Positions 45,691 through 57,690 of a stretch of 64,000 bases of DNA are shown here, one piece after another; the first letter of the stretch is position 1; every line of letters starts with the position of its first letter. The notes beneath the pieces were generated by a model. It saw only the letters and a list, made by a program, of their open reading frames with translations. It searched no databases and was not told the DNA's origin. This stretch comes from Ryuthela nishihirai (lineage: Eukaryota > Arthropoda > Arachnida > Araneae > Heptathelidae), in NCBI GenBank assembly GCA_038380435.1, contig JAWZYU010000001.1:16038001-16102000 (forward strand), read 5' to 3'. The position numbers were made by a program, and so were the translations under genes.

Positions 45691-45977
45691 CTTACAGGTC
45701 TTTCAAGGTCAGAGGTGAAATTCCGATCTACTTGTGCTAAAAAGGTCCGAATTGGTGCCTAGGGGTATTTCGGATCGTAAATCTCCAAGATGATACGAAA
45801 GCTTAGATCTGGTGTCGCTTTCGAGGTAAAATAAGAGTCGAGTTGACGGTGGACGACTCAAGAATCGACAAAGGCGGAAATGATTTCCTCTATATAAATA
45901 TAAATAGTAGGGTTGCAGTTGCTGAGGAGGGGGAGAGGTTTAATCTCCCTTCTTGGAGAAATTTTATTTTTGGTTAG
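45691..45977. other. CCTAGGGG repeat remainder and spacer
   Basis: 45695-45850 holds one diverged unit (GTGCCTAGGGGTATTTCGG). 45850-45977 has nothing recognised. Confidence 0.5.
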
Positions 45978-47391
45978 TACACTACAGGAAATAAAAAATG
46001 CAACACGTCCAAGAAGTTATGCAAATGTGATGAAATTTAGGGAATCAGTAGTATTTGGAAATGCATGGAAATGATTAGGTTTGTAGGACGGTCAAAATGA
46101 GTTGGATAGAAGCGAGCTGACGTCACAGGTGCGGAGCAGTCAAACACAGTTAAAGGCAACCAAAGCTCCCTGGTTGACAAAATGTTGTGGAAATTGTTCT
46201 AAACCGCTAAAGATGTCTTATGCAGACGTCGACAACAGTTCCAACAATTAACAGACTTTGGGTGTGGGAGAATAATAGGTCTTAGAGGAGCTGGTTTGTC
46301 GTACAGAGATGTAACCAACCATTTTGACCGCAATCCCCATACACATATGTCGCCAGTGGGTTCGAGGAGGATCCAGCACACGATGACAAAAATCAGGAAG
46401 ACAACGTATGACCACGGAGCGACAGGACCGCCATTTGCGATGCATGGCATTGCGTGACAGATTCGCGACTACAACTCAACTACAAAGATAACCAACTGCA
46501 ACAGGTAAGTCAGGCGGACGTTAAACAACAGGCTTTTATAGGTTTCATTGCGAGCCTTTCGTCCGGCATTGAGTTTGCCCCTCACATCTGCTCACATGTA
46601 AGCACGTCTTCAGTGGTGTCGCCTCAGACAGATCTGGAACGAACAAGAGTGGAGTACCGTGGTGTTTAGTGACGAATCTCGTTTTTGTCTTGGTCAGCGC
46701 GATGGTAGACAAAGTGTTCGCCGTCATCCAGGGAAAAGGAACCCACCAGTATGCGCGACATCGTCACACAGCTCCAGCACCTGGTGTCTTGGTGTAGGTT
46801 GCCATTAGTCGGATATTTCGGTCAGAATTGGTCATCATAAGGGGATCTCTAACTGTCCAACGATATGTTACCAACACTTTTCAGCCAGTGGCTGTCCCAT
46901 TTGTTCAGCAGCATGGAACCTTTTGTCAGCAAGATAACACCCGTCCCCTCACAGCCAGCATTTTTCTGCTGTATATACACGAGCAAAACGTTCAGGTACT
47001 ACTGTGGCCAGCACGCTCGCCGGACCTTTATCCTATTGAACAAGTCTGGGACATGATGGGACGACAGCTCCAACAACACCCAAGAGGTGTGTGCCAATCA
47101 CTGTCGCTAAAATGGAACAGCGACTTCGCGGTATTTGGCGTTATATCCCTCAGGACATTATAGAGCTGTACGATAGCCTTCCCCGTCGTGTTCATGAATA
47201 CATTACTGCGCGGGGCTGTTCAACATCATACTAATTATACCACTTTACCGGGTAAGAAAAGTTGTAATATCCCATACTTTTCTTTCATAATGTAAACAAT
47301 CCTACATCTCAGTGTATACTAGCAGCTGCCTGCGTTTCAAAGAAAAAGACATTAATCTTTCCAGGTGTTACATTTTTTTTCCTGTAGTGTA
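45978..47391 (+). mobile_element. Tc1-like transposon, both ends present
   Basis: The element is 45980-47389 (1410 bp), TA at 45978-45979 and 47390-47391. Left end CACTACAGGAAATAAAAAAT; right end, reverse-complemented, CACTACAGGAAAAAAAATGT. One decayed transposase inside. Confidence 0.93.
46182..47234 (+). pseudogene. Tc1/Tc3-like transposase, decayed
   Basis: Pieces in order: FGCGRIIGLRGAGLSYRDV (46255-46315, helix-turn-helix), VVFSDESRFCLGQRDGR (46655-46705, first catalytic Asp in SDESRF), FVQQHGTFCQQDNTRP (46900-46945, second Asp), WPARSPDLYPIEQVWDMMGR (47005-47065, Glu), and an end near 47234 reading YITARGCSTSY. Several stops and frame changes lie in between. All three acidic motifs remain readable. 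Confidence 0.88.
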
Positions 47392-47957
47392 TTTAGTTCA
47401 TCAATTTACATTAATTAAAATAGTGAAATACTATAGTGGTAATTAACTAAATAGTAATTAAATAGCCATTTAAATATAGCATTAATCATATAGTTATTAA
47501 TTATATTTTTACATATTTTTATTTTATTTAATAAATTAAAACTATTATTTTTATAATACTTTATTAATTATTTAATTAATTAAAACCTAAATAGTACACA
47601 CCCTTCTTTAAAAATAGCTCTTACCTTGGATACGCTACTTATCTATAAAACGTAGCTTATGTGGGTTTATTAAACAGCAGCTTTGCTCGGTGCTTCCTAG
47701 GATATTTAAATGAATTAGGTCGTTTAGTAGCTGATACTCCCGGCAGCGAATAGCTGTTTTCAATTACGTTTTTAAATATACGATATTTTTCTTAAATATA
47801 ATATATTAGATTCGACGTAGAATCACCAGCGACGTCAATAATTACGTGAAGATGATCTTGAAAGAATCGTAGAGGTGTAAATATCTAATGTTTTCTGAGC
47901 TCTAGGAAGTGGTTCATCTTCAAACCCAAAAGTCTCACATTTCCAGTTGATTTGCAT
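47392..47957. other. AT-rich spacer
   Basis: 47440-47590 is almost pure A/T with ATTAATTAAA strings. No gene. Confidence 0.45.
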
Positions 47958-48356
47958 CAGTTTGGGTATTTTACTTCTGTGTGGCACTTTTTGCACACAA
48001 TGAGCTAAATAGCCAGGTCACAAGAATACCAAGAGCTCAGAAAAGATTGGGGCAAGAGAACCCACTAGACAACTGTTAGGAGGCAGATGGGAGGCTCCCA
48101 TCAAGATCATCCAGCGTGTTCTTTAACGTGCACATGATAGGGCTCTCCCCCATAGGGGGCCACGGCTTAACAATCTCATCCTACTGACGGTGGCCTTTCC
48201 AAGCCCATCTGTCACCTCTACCTGCTGATTAGTAAGGTGACTCACGGTAGGGCGGGGAATTTTGAGGAGATAAATCTTAACCCTGGCCTAGGTGGGACTG
48301 GAACCTAGGAACTGCAGATTACGAATCTGGCACACTACTGACTGAACTACCCCGCT
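47958..48356 (-). mobile_element. SINE family A, diverged full-length copy
   Basis: Reverse orientation; head near 48356 (GGGTAGTTCAGTCAGTAGTG, A box changed), B box GGTTCCAGTCCC, body with GTGCACGTTAAAGAAC, tail GTAAAATACCC. Older than the copies with identical flanks. Confidence 0.85.
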
Positions 48357-50184
48357 CTCAACATCAGAGTTAGATTGAAATATGACCTCCATTTCACATT
48401 GGAAGGAATGACAGAATGTTCAATAGGTTATGAAGATTTTTGTTTTCATTTTTGGGATTTACAACTTGAGTACCCCGATACCAAATATTTCATTTCTCGT
48501 ACATTTAATTCATAATTAAGTTGAAAGAATTAAAAAATTAAATTAAATTAAATTTATTAAATTAATAAAATTTTAGTTAATTAAAGGAATTAAAAATTTA
48601 GGCTTGAAAGAGATGTTGAATCCAGAATTTCATATTTTTTTCATAATCTCGAATTACTTCTATTACCAATCTTTGTTAATGAATAACCTCTGTTAATCAT
48701 AGAAGTCGATCTACTAGGATTACGCCAAATGCAGGTTTTCAGAGCACTAGCATTTCTGCTTCATACAAAGGAACAAGGTAATATCTCAGTCACCTTATTA
48801 AATTGGTAAGCAATAAATATGAAAATGAATATATCACTACATACTCCCAGAAGCCTCATTTAATATTTAAATCCTAATGAAGCCAATGGAAGCATGTTGT
48901 AAATTATTTGAGGCATTATCTAAAAAGTACAAGATTCAAACCTGAATTCACTGATTCTACCATAAATAATATAAGGTAATAATCTACAAGATAATAATAA
49001 ATATTTGCTAAGGAAGCAACCTTCTCATGACAATAATTTTACTTCCTTGAATAAATAGCACCAAGACACTCATTTTTAAGTGAAAAATGAAGTAAATAAA
49101 TACACCTCTCATTAATAACAGTACCTTCGGAGTACAGATCACTGAACTAGCACATTTCACCAAAATTATTTAAGTCTTGTGAATAAATATTTGCTTCCCT
49201 ATTAGTATTTTCTGAGGCTTTCTTTATCACTCTCCTGAAGCATGTCTTTTTCTTTAATTTTCATTTACGAAGTTTTCAGTTTTGCTGAAACAATTTGTGG
49301 CTGCTTGTATCCATGGTGGAACCGCTGCATAAGGACCATCACATTTCTGAGCAGCATTTACATTTCTATAATCCTCAAATGAACAAATATTTACATTTCT
49401 GTTTAATTTGAACTGTGCAAACAGTCGTTGTCTATCTCTCGCGTATTGAAAAAGTCATCTGACTCAGGAAGCACAGTGAAATTACTAGCTGCTTTATGCA
49501 AGCTAATGGTTCCTACCAACAGCTAATTAAGCCACAAGGGATGTGATAATGCACGTTGTATAATACTGGTGCAAGTAAAAAAAGGGAACGTGTAATTGAT
49601 GCTAAGATATTTTTTAAAAAGATTTCTCTACACACAATTTAAGCATCGTGGCATTTATCTCAACCTCACATGAAATATATCACTGTAGTTTTGCTATTTC
49701 TTTCTTGCGCTTATTTTTATCGCTCACATAACATAATCTGACATCGGTTATTAAGAATTTCATCATAGTCTTTGTTTTACAGTTGGACAATCAGCAAGAA
49801 ATCTGCGAAAGAAATAGGGGTGCTAGTGAAGGAAGAAATATATTCACGACTGTGTTGATAGTGTATTTTTGTGTTGATTAAAAAACATAATATATTATAT
49901 ATATTTTGTATTCCTATGAGCATTGCGATTTCACTCTTTCGCCTCTCTTTTGAAAATGTCCATGATTTAAATATTTCATAAGAAGGATTGCTTAAGAATT
50001 GTACATGCAGTGATACCTTAATCTAATCATGATTTGAATCTCTTTAGCTTCTACTGCAATATATGTATATATATATATCTACATTTGTAAAATAGTTTAC
50101 TCCTCTAAAAATTTTATAAAAAATCCCACCTTAAGCACCAGTAACCCTTTACAGCATGTTTTTCATCTCGTTTAAAAAAAACGA
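48357..50184. other. AT-rich region without recognised genes
   Basis: About 1.8 kb. 48530-48600 is a low-complexity AAATTA tract. A TATATATATA run lies at 50070. Confidence 0.5.
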
Positions 50185-50465
50185 GATAATATCTAAAAAA
50201 GAAATTATCCGTCACCCGGTGGGAATCGAACCCGCAACTCTAGATACATTCCAGAGCGCTTTACCGTTGAACCACACATTAGATGCTAAAAAGAAGACGC
50301 TTAAACTGCACATCAGACCTATAAATCATCTCAGTGAAAGATTTATAGGTTTCATTCTGAAAGGTTTTAGCGTCTGATGCGTGGTTTAACGATGGAGAGC
50401 TCTGACATGAATCTAGAGAGTTGCGGGTTCGATTCCGTCAGCGATAGTTTTTTCAGGTATTTTTA
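50185..50465. mobile_element. Foldback element with two inverted tRNA-like arms
   Basis: Left arm (minus): GTGTGGTTCAACGGTAAAGC (A box) then GCGGGTTCGATTCCCACC (B box), 50300-50200. Right arm (plus): GCGTGGTTTAACGATGGAG then TGCGGGTTCGATTCCGTC, 50378-50440. The arms are reverse complements with perhaps 75-80% identity, and the middle has a further hairpin (GACCTATAAATC / GATTTATAGGTT). Neither arm has a matching acceptor stem, so neither is a tRNA gene. Confidence 0.65.
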
Positions 50466-51475
50466 ATAATCGTTGAAGTCTATTTGTACAGATAATCTGT
50501 GTATTTACTATGGACAAGATAAGGTGTTCATTTTACCGTCTGTCTATAGACATCGACCTTTTTTGTTTTTAAAGATAAATTGAAAATTCTTTGTGAGTTG
50601 AATAGATATTGATGAAATATTCAATTTCGCACTTTCCAAATCTTCCAAATGCCATTACTACGCTTTATAACGGTGGAAAAAGTTAAAAACTGAAAAATAA
50701 GAAAAGAACATTAACAAACGATGTATTTAGGTCAGAAATTTCAAATTTTGGTGGTCGAATATGAAGGTGTGTGTGTCGGAAAATTGTTCGTCAGTAGGAG
50801 AAAGATTTAGGGAAATACGAAATAGATTCCGTTATGCTTCAAGCAATAAGGTATTAAAATAGGATAATATGAATTTCTAAAAACATTTTTTACGATTGGA
50901 AACCTGCAGAATCTACATAAATAATAAATAACGGTAATTCTTCCGGTCGGCGGGACAAGCGACTACAGCAAGACTTTCCAACAGTAAATGTTGCCGTGAA
51001 ACTTGGCTATTAATGCAAGAGACACGTCCAATAGACGAAAGTGAAACTTGATTTAATATTGAGAGATTGTTTTTTAACGAAATTAGACTCCTGTAATTTC
51101 CCACATACTTGACGGTTTTGGTCAAATATTTGATTTCCCCTATGCCACCCCATGGTGGGTTAAAAATTGAAATCCCTACTTATGTTTTAACACGATTTCT
51201 AACCTCAGACGATTCCTTTCCCTCCATTTTATAGTTTATAGGTTGAATATTTCAACTTAACGCTTTTAGATATCTGCTAACTTCCTAAATATTCCACCTC
51301 CCAGCTCCAAATATCTCTTACAAGTTCCCTCTTGGCCATGCAGTATCCTGTTAAAAACTCAATTGTCTCCCTCTGATAAAATCCGAATTCGACATCAAAA
51401 CCAATTTTATTTTATCCCAGACCGTTTCAATTTCAAATGAAATTTTCTCAGTTATTCAATATTTAATAGGTTGGC
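50466..51475. other. AT-rich spacer
   Basis: No recognised content. Confidence 0.45.
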
Positions 51476-51561
51476 GCATAAGAAATGTCCGCTTTCAGCG
51501 GGTGGACATGTTCGACCCCTCCAGCGGATTGGTCGTTCAGCAGAGTCACAAGGTCGGTATA

Positions 51562-52154
51562 TACAGGGTGTCTCAAAAATATAGGTACAAACTTTTAGGG
51601 GAGGTATATAACATCTAAAGGAATGAGAATTGCATAGGAACCCAAAACCGGAAACGTCACCGTAAGTCAATAGGCGGCGCTGTTCATCAGTGCGCTAGAG
51701 GGGAAATTTCGGATATCCTCATTCGAGCGGCAGTCGGCTTACGAAGAGCATGCAAAGGTATTCGAACAGGGAGCTGGTAGACATGCACTTAGTGTATGGA
51801 ATAGCTGAGGGCAACGGACGAGCCGCTCAACGAATGTATCAAGAACGCTTCCCACACAGACATGTACCGGGCCACCGTTTGTTTGCGCGTGCGCATCAAC
51901 ATTTGTGCGATTATGGGTCAAACTTCGGGCATCCTGTAACATTATGAAATCTATCATATAGTACGTAATTTGTAATAATTATGTCCAAGAAATGTTTTTC
52001 CATTAATCACTGTCTTGTGTCCTTTCAGATCTTGTACCTCTGCTACCACTTTCCCATGACGTTTCCGGTTATGGGTTCCTATGCAATTCTCAATACTTTA
52101 GATGTTATCTACCTACCCTAAAAGTTTTTACCTATATTTTTGAGACACCCTGTA
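51562..52154 (+). mobile_element. DUF4817-type transposon deletion derivative, N-terminal part kept
   Basis: The element is 51564-52152 with TA flanks. Left end CAGGGTGTCTCAAAAATATA and the inverted right end match. Inside, a plus-strand frame from 51750 reads MQRYSNRELVDMHLVYGIA then GNGRAAQRMYQERFPHRHVP and LFARAHQHLCDYGS, the N-terminal helix-turn-helix known as DUF4817 in insect transposases. The catalytic part has been deleted, leaving 589 bp. Confidence 0.85.
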
Positions 52155-52163
52155 TATAATATA

Positions 52164-52790
52164 TACAGGGTGAATCTGAAAAAGTGGGCAAAACTTTACG
52201 GGGTGGTAGAACGCAGCTATACGAGCAATATTCGTCATAGAATGTATGGTCGGAACGCAAGCGGTGAGAAGATAAAAGGTAGTTTTCCACTGTCACATTT
52301 AAAGAATGAACACAAGAAGGAGAGGAGATACTTCAGAAAACATTTTATTAACAGGAATGTAATTGAGGTACATGCTCAAAGAAATTGCTCAAAAGAGCTG
52401 CCGCCAGCTGTAATGCAGGCTTCACACTTGCGGGATAGGGACCGACGCACTTTTGCGAAGACACCAGGCATTTCCCGAATATCGCCGGCAACAACGGCGA
52501 TCCTGGCGACTAGATCCATATCGGTTTCAATGGGGCACTCGTAGATTAGGCTTTTCATATGGCCCCACAGGAAAAAGTCTTAAACACGAGACATCCGGCG
52601 ATCTTGGTGGCCAAGCTATGGGACCACCTAGACCGTCGGGTGCGAGGACCGACCCTTTTATACCATTTCCAACGCCACCTAGCGGCTCGCCATTTGCGTT
52701 CCGACCATACATTCTATGACGAATATTGCTCGTATAGCTGCGTTCTACCACTCCGTAAAGTTTTGCCCACTTTTTCAGATTCACCCTGTA
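52164..52790 (-). mobile_element. DUF4817-type transposon deletion derivative, C-terminal part kept
   Basis: The element is 52166-52788 with TA flanks and inverted repeats of about 100 bp, beginning CAGGGTGAATCTGAAAAAGT on both strands. The minus-strand frames read GGPIAWPPRSPDVSCLRLF (52630-52570) and LIYECPIETDMDLVARIAV then MPGVFAKVRRSLSRKCEACI (52550-52395), the C-terminal domain of the same broad transposase class. The N-terminal part is deleted. It lies 13 bases from the previous mini-element. Confidence 0.85.
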
Positions 52791-52861
52791 TAGTGTTCTC
52801 GTTATGTGCCTCATTTCGTGATGAGATTCAACTACAAGTGACCTGCCTTCAGTCAAAGTGA

Positions 52862-53430
52862 ACATTGAAGACAGGCCAGTTGCGCGTAATTTTTCGGTAT
52901 GAATTCAAACTCGAACATTACCCGCGTATAGCGGCCCGAAACATTAATGCGGCATTTGGGCAAGATACTACGAACTCTGGCTACGCCGATGGTTTGCAAA
53001 ATTCCAAGCAGGAGACAAGTCTCTTGAAAATGAGCCTCGTAGTCGTCCACCATTAGCTGTAACAGATGAGGAGGTGAAGAATAACGTGGAAACTGACACA
53101 CGGCAAAGTGTTCGTGAGATTGCAGTGAAAATCCGTGTGCAACATTCGACAGTTGTCCGGCATCAGACGGCCTGAGGAAGGTGAAAAAGCTGGATGTCTG
53201 GGTGCCACCAGGACACGCCATCTTGTAATGTGGACGGAATCCTACATCGGATTGTAACCTGCAATGGAAAGTGGACCCTCTACGGCAATCGTCATCTATC
53301 AGCACAGTGGTTGGATACTACAGCGCTACCAAAACATTGTCCAAAGCCACCCTTATACCCGTGGAAAGTGCTAGTTCTCGTATGGTGATCTGCTGCTGGT
53401 GTGATTCATCATTCTTTTCTCGTGTTGGAT
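52862..53430 (+). pseudogene. mariner transposase relic (SETMAR-like)
   Basis: Frames in order: GQLRVIFRYEFKLEHYPRIA and NINAAFGQDT (N-terminal helix-turn-helix), FQAGDKSLENEPRSRPP (53005-53055), VTDEEVKNNVETDTRQSVRE (53060-53120), HSTVVRH, then after a gap LHRIVTCNGKWTLYGNRHLS (53240-53300, around the first catalytic Asp, here Asn in TCNGKW where TCDEKW is usual), AQWLD and a PKPPLYPWKVLVLVW-like block. The region between 53175 and 53235 is shortened and the C-terminal third is missing. Confidence 0.88.
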
Positions 53431-53519
53431 ATTTACTCCATGTTTCCCATCGAAGAAGTTACCTAGCGTTATATTGTATTCATGTAAATTCTAAAATATA
53501 AAGAATCTATATAATCAAG

Positions 53520-53600
53520 TCCTTTTTAACTATGATTAGGTGTGTCATCATTTTTAACTATGATTAGGTGTGTCATCATATGATTAGGTGTGTACGATAA
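53520..53600. repeat. Short tandem repeat, about 27 bp
   Basis: TATGATTAGGTGTGTCATCA occurs twice in a 27-base unit, plus a third partial unit, just before the end of a LINE relic. Confidence 0.8.
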
Positions 53601-56600
53601 ATGATAGGTATTAAGGTTTTGGCGATTGAGGATTGAATTTCCTCAATATTTTTGATGTTCCTTGAGTTTGTTGTACCGTAAATTGTTATACCATAGTTTA
53701 TGATCGATTCACAGATAGCTTTATGGACAATTAAATATGTTTCAGTTTTTAAAATATAGCTTAATTTATGCAGTTTGAAAGCACATAATCTTAAATTTCC
53801 GCAGATATTTTTCGTATGTATATTCCAGCTTAATATGCTATTGAAGTGTAAACCTAACTATTTTAGTTTCTACTCGTTCCATTTCGGTACAATTACAGTC
53901 TTAAGCGTTGAAAATGTCTCTTTTGTAGACGCAGTCGGTTTTACGTGTTTTTATGCATATGCGGTTATCGCTGCGAGTGTCTGAAAAGTGTAAAAGCATC
54001 CATTCGGTTTTTTTATCCTTAAATAAATTTTACCACAATTTAGTCAACGTATAACAGTATTCTAAACTTCTTGGAAAACTTTTACATCGTTCTCTTAGTT
54101 TTTATTCGACGTGGCGATTATTATATTATCTACATATATAAATAACTAGGCGACTTTTTATATTAGTGTCAACCAAGTTATTAATATATATCAAAAAGGG
54201 TACATATATACATACAAAATCCTCATGCAGCCATGGACTACGGAGATCCAACCAGACTGTGTAATTTTCCTCTCCAGACGTGTCTGTTCTGAGCTACTGC
54301 TGCTGCATTTAGCCACTCTACGCCAATTCTAGCAAGGTCCTGTTTGTCTGTCCATCCTTTCTAGGTCTTCCCCTTTTTCTGAAATCCTTAGGCACACTGT
54401 TCATAATCCTGTTTGCTAATCTGTAGCTATACATACGAGCAACATGGCCAAACCAACGCTGTCTCACTCTGCACAATATGCTGTTCAAAGAAGGTTGATG
54501 ACTCCTTCTTCTAACCTCATTATTACTTACAAAGTCCTTATGCCTAAGATACTGCGTAAGCACCTAGAATCATAGGCATCAAGTTTATTATTATACTGCT
54601 TACAAAGACACCTTGTTTCTCTACCATAACTAACCTTAGAAAGAACCAAACTATTATACAGCCGAATTTTAGTCTTCAGGTCTACATGCCTATTTTTCCA
54701 CACTCTCCAATCGATTATTAAGAGTCCTAACGGCAATCCCTATTCTTCTATTTGTCTCATGCCGCACACCGCCAGTATCTCTTACATAGCTCCCAAGATA
54801 ATTAACTTAACATTAATAATACAGCCATTCAAAGAAACTGTAGTACCATCTGCCTGGCCAATTTTCATTACTTTAGTTTTTTCTCTGTTTATCACCAAAC
54901 CTACTCTATTACCAATTTCATCAACAGCCCTAATGAGAGAATTCATCTCATCAACATCAATAGATAACAGGGCCAAATCATCTGCATACTCTAAATCAGA
55001 AATTATGAAATCTCTAGACTATTTAAGGCCAAAAACTTTCCCTTGCAAAGAATTTCGCATGACATAATCAATAATCAAAGAAAGGAGAAAAGGAGACAAA
55101 TGCACTCTTGTTTAACTATACATACGAGCAACTTGTTAACTATACTATAGATATCTTGTCTAACTATACATACGTCGGTGCAAGACGTACCAAATCTCAC
55201 ACATGACTCAGTGTTATTAGAGAGTTTTCATTACACTAACTTATCGTGTTTCCATATGATCTAACAATCAACGCAGTTTATGTAGATCAAAAGAGTCAAA
55301 AGCCTTTTCGAGATCTATAAAGCTAGTAGCCACAGGTTTCTGAAACTCTAAATATTTTTTTAGAATCTGCTTAAATTAAAATATTTGAAAATTATCAATA
55401 TTGAAAGTTTGAATTGATCACAGTATTGATCAAAATATTTATTGTAATTTGGCCTGTTACAATTTTCTTTATTATATCAGACACTGCATCTACGCTATTT
55501 TTAATATGTCTAATGTGTATATTATCGTAGTCTGATGATTTATTTTCATTTAACGACTTTATTATATTTATTATTTCTCTTTTTTCAGCATAGGATACAA
55601 ATAATGATTTGATGTTCGTAAATTTGCAGTTTGTTATGTAATTTTCATCTCGTTCTTGATTTATTTCCTCTAATCTCTGATACCATAGCGTGGTATTCAA
55701 TATTATATTTTTTTGCAATTTTGTATAGCCGATAATGATTTTGGCATATTTTTAGTAATCATATCATCAATTTATCTCTTATCTCTACTACTTGGTGAAT
55801 TAAGTCCCAGGTTTGTCACATATTTTTCTATTCATTAACAGTTGTTTTCTATAAAAGTTTTGCTTTTGAACTCTAAGCTATAATTTGGTTTCGGAGGTTT
55901 TTATATATATTTTTACGTTTCGCTCATCGTATTCTTTTTGCATTTTATCTAAGCTTTGTCTCTACCTTTAATCAAGTTGCTAATTTCTGCGTTGATCCAT
56001 TCTTTATTATTATTACTTTTCCCGGATGACTTTCTGTCTCCATTTTGGAAATTCTTATTTAATTTTAAAATTTCTTCAAAATTAAGTTCGCAAAATTTGT
56101 AAACACCTATCACTATCATTAGCATTGTTGATATTGCAATAAGGTGGTGTCCAATCAATCAGCTTCATGTTTTTGTTAATGTTTTTGTGGTTATCTGTCC
56201 AGACGGTTTCTATCGTATTTTTCTCAACAGTGTTTAGGTTGGTAGTTGGTGGTCTTTAAGTCCAATTGAGGCAGCGATGATATAATGATCTGTTATTTTA
56301 CTACGTAATATCATTGAATTAAATGAAATTATTCCCTTTTCCAATTTAACATTTAAATGATCAGCACATGTTTGGCACAAAAGATCCATAACAACTTCTT
56401 CTCGAATGATGACTATAATGAAGTTGGTCGTAACCTGATTCATTTTGGTATATTTATATATTTCTCCACACCTTGTTTTCTTTTGTTCATATTCATTCAT
56501 ATCATTTAACATTGGCAAAATTCTAAAGACTCCAACCAATATTTAATTTCTTATTCTACAAATATTTCTTGTTCTACTTATTTAATTTCTTGTATACATT
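53590..56600 (-). pseudogene. Second LINE lineage (Jockey/CR1-like), decayed and split by an RTE copy
   Basis: Minus strand. Endonuclease part at 56540-56234 (ITDHYIIAASI near 56290), linker NNNKEWINAEISNLIKGRDK (56010-55950), RT start SLNENKSSDYDNIHI (55555-55510). After the RTE insertion, PFLIYINNLVDTNIKSRLVI with the catalytic box altered to YVDN (54200-54120), then INYGITIYGTTNSRNIKNIEE (53700-53640), the RT C-terminal block. The segment between RT start and the PFLIYIN block is missing, so the RTE arrival or a later event removed part of it. Clade is uncertain. Confidence 0.65.
54216..55389 (-). mobile_element. RTE-type LINE, 5'-truncated copy
   Basis: Tracks the 42.3-43.4 kb copy base by base with many substitutions: NSVPKDFRKRGRPRKD (54400), GRETRCLCKQYNNKLDAYD, VDEMNSLIRAVDEIGNRVGL (54960-54900). 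Begins near 55389 at the SLRQ-equivalent point and lies inside the second LINE. Confidence 0.88.
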
Positions 56601-57454
56601 AAGCTCGAGCCAGTTAGCTACTTTGTGTAATAATGGATTTATGTCCGTGTTGGGGAATCTATAAATAGCTAGCAACTTGTAAGTCAATTCTTCTTTTTTT
56701 AATCTTTAAATGCAAAGTTTCTGCTGGTATAAATTCTGTGTCTAAAATTTGTACGACCCTCGTATTTCGATAGTATATTAAAATTCCTCGTCTACCTTTT
56801 TTTGCGTTTTCATTGCAAATTGTTCAAAGTGGTGTATTTTGTGCAAATGTCTTTCAGTGTTCTAAAATTTATAACTTTATCGTGCATTGAATAATAGATA
56901 TACCATAGTTCATGTTGTACACTAAATGAAAGATCATTTGATTTTGATTAATAAGAGAAACTAAAATTATAACTGTTTACACTTAATTTAAAAAACGTTT
57001 TGGAGACGGTTTAATTCAATACCAGTGATTTATTTCCCATCACCCTCTCTGAGCTCTCGAAACTGCTCTCTATGACTGCAATATATTTCTCAGAACTAAT
57101 GAACTCATGGTTATAAAAGGATAAACAGTGTTGCAAGATGGACCACGACATAGTTACATTTGTTTATATTCTATGTATTATTTGAGTTACACAAGCTCAA
57201 TAGTCCATTTGTTAGGAACAGTTTCAAGTTATGTGAATAAGGAAATAGATTCAGAGAGCACTAACTGCTTAAATCAGTACCCTTTATGAAAATATATGAC
57301 TGAATATATATTTTAGGTCTCATTCAATAATGTTCCATCAATATTTAAAAGGTTATAATACTTTAAACTTTGAAAACAACTTTTTATTTCCATTCGGAAA
57401 AATTATTTAAGGTTGGTGAAAAAATTGAAATGATCATTAAGCATCCTGTTAATA
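56601..57454. other. AT-rich spacer
   Basis: No recognised content. Confidence 0.4.
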
Positions 57455-57457
57455 TTA

Positions 57458-57690
57458 GACGCCGTCCCGTGGCCGAGTGGTTAGCACGCTTGGCTACTGA
57501 TCTAAGGGACCTGGGTTCGAGTCCCGGATTAGGCATGGATGTGTGTGTCGTTTTTCTGCTGAGGTCCTGCCATCCTCTCAGATCATCTACTGTGACATAT
57601 AAACTGACAGGCTCCTGTCAGACCTCTGTGGGAAGCAGCTGCTTGAGGGGGTAATTTTATTATTATAAAAATTTTATTTTTTATATAATA
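57458..57690 (+). mobile_element. SINE family B, second copy
   Basis: GCCGTCCCGTGGCCGAGTGG (A box), GGGTTCGAGTCCCGG (B box), body GTCCTGCCATCCTC and CTCCTGTCAGACCTCTGTGG, then GAGGGGGTAATTTTATTATT tail. Matches the minus-strand copy at 7285-7495 closely. Target duplication not clear. Confidence 0.9.

Larger units (their letters stand above)
51476..53430 (+). mobile_element. mariner element, 3'-truncated, split by two mini-elements
   Basis: 51479 onward reads GGTTGGCGCATAAGAAATGT, a typical mariner terminal repeat. After subtracting the two nested elements only about 180 bases separate it from the transposase at 52862, the normal leader length of a mariner. The transposase ends early and no right terminal repeat is visible, so the 3' end is lost. 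Confidence 0.72.

Noticed and set aside
50200..50290. tRNA gene on the minus strand
   Set aside because: No pairing acceptor stem and a matching inverted copy lies 100 bases away; part of a foldback element.
57460..57530. tRNA Ser/Leu-like gene
   Set aside because: Same structure recurs at 7.4 kb with a shared non-tRNA body and tail, so it is SINE family B.
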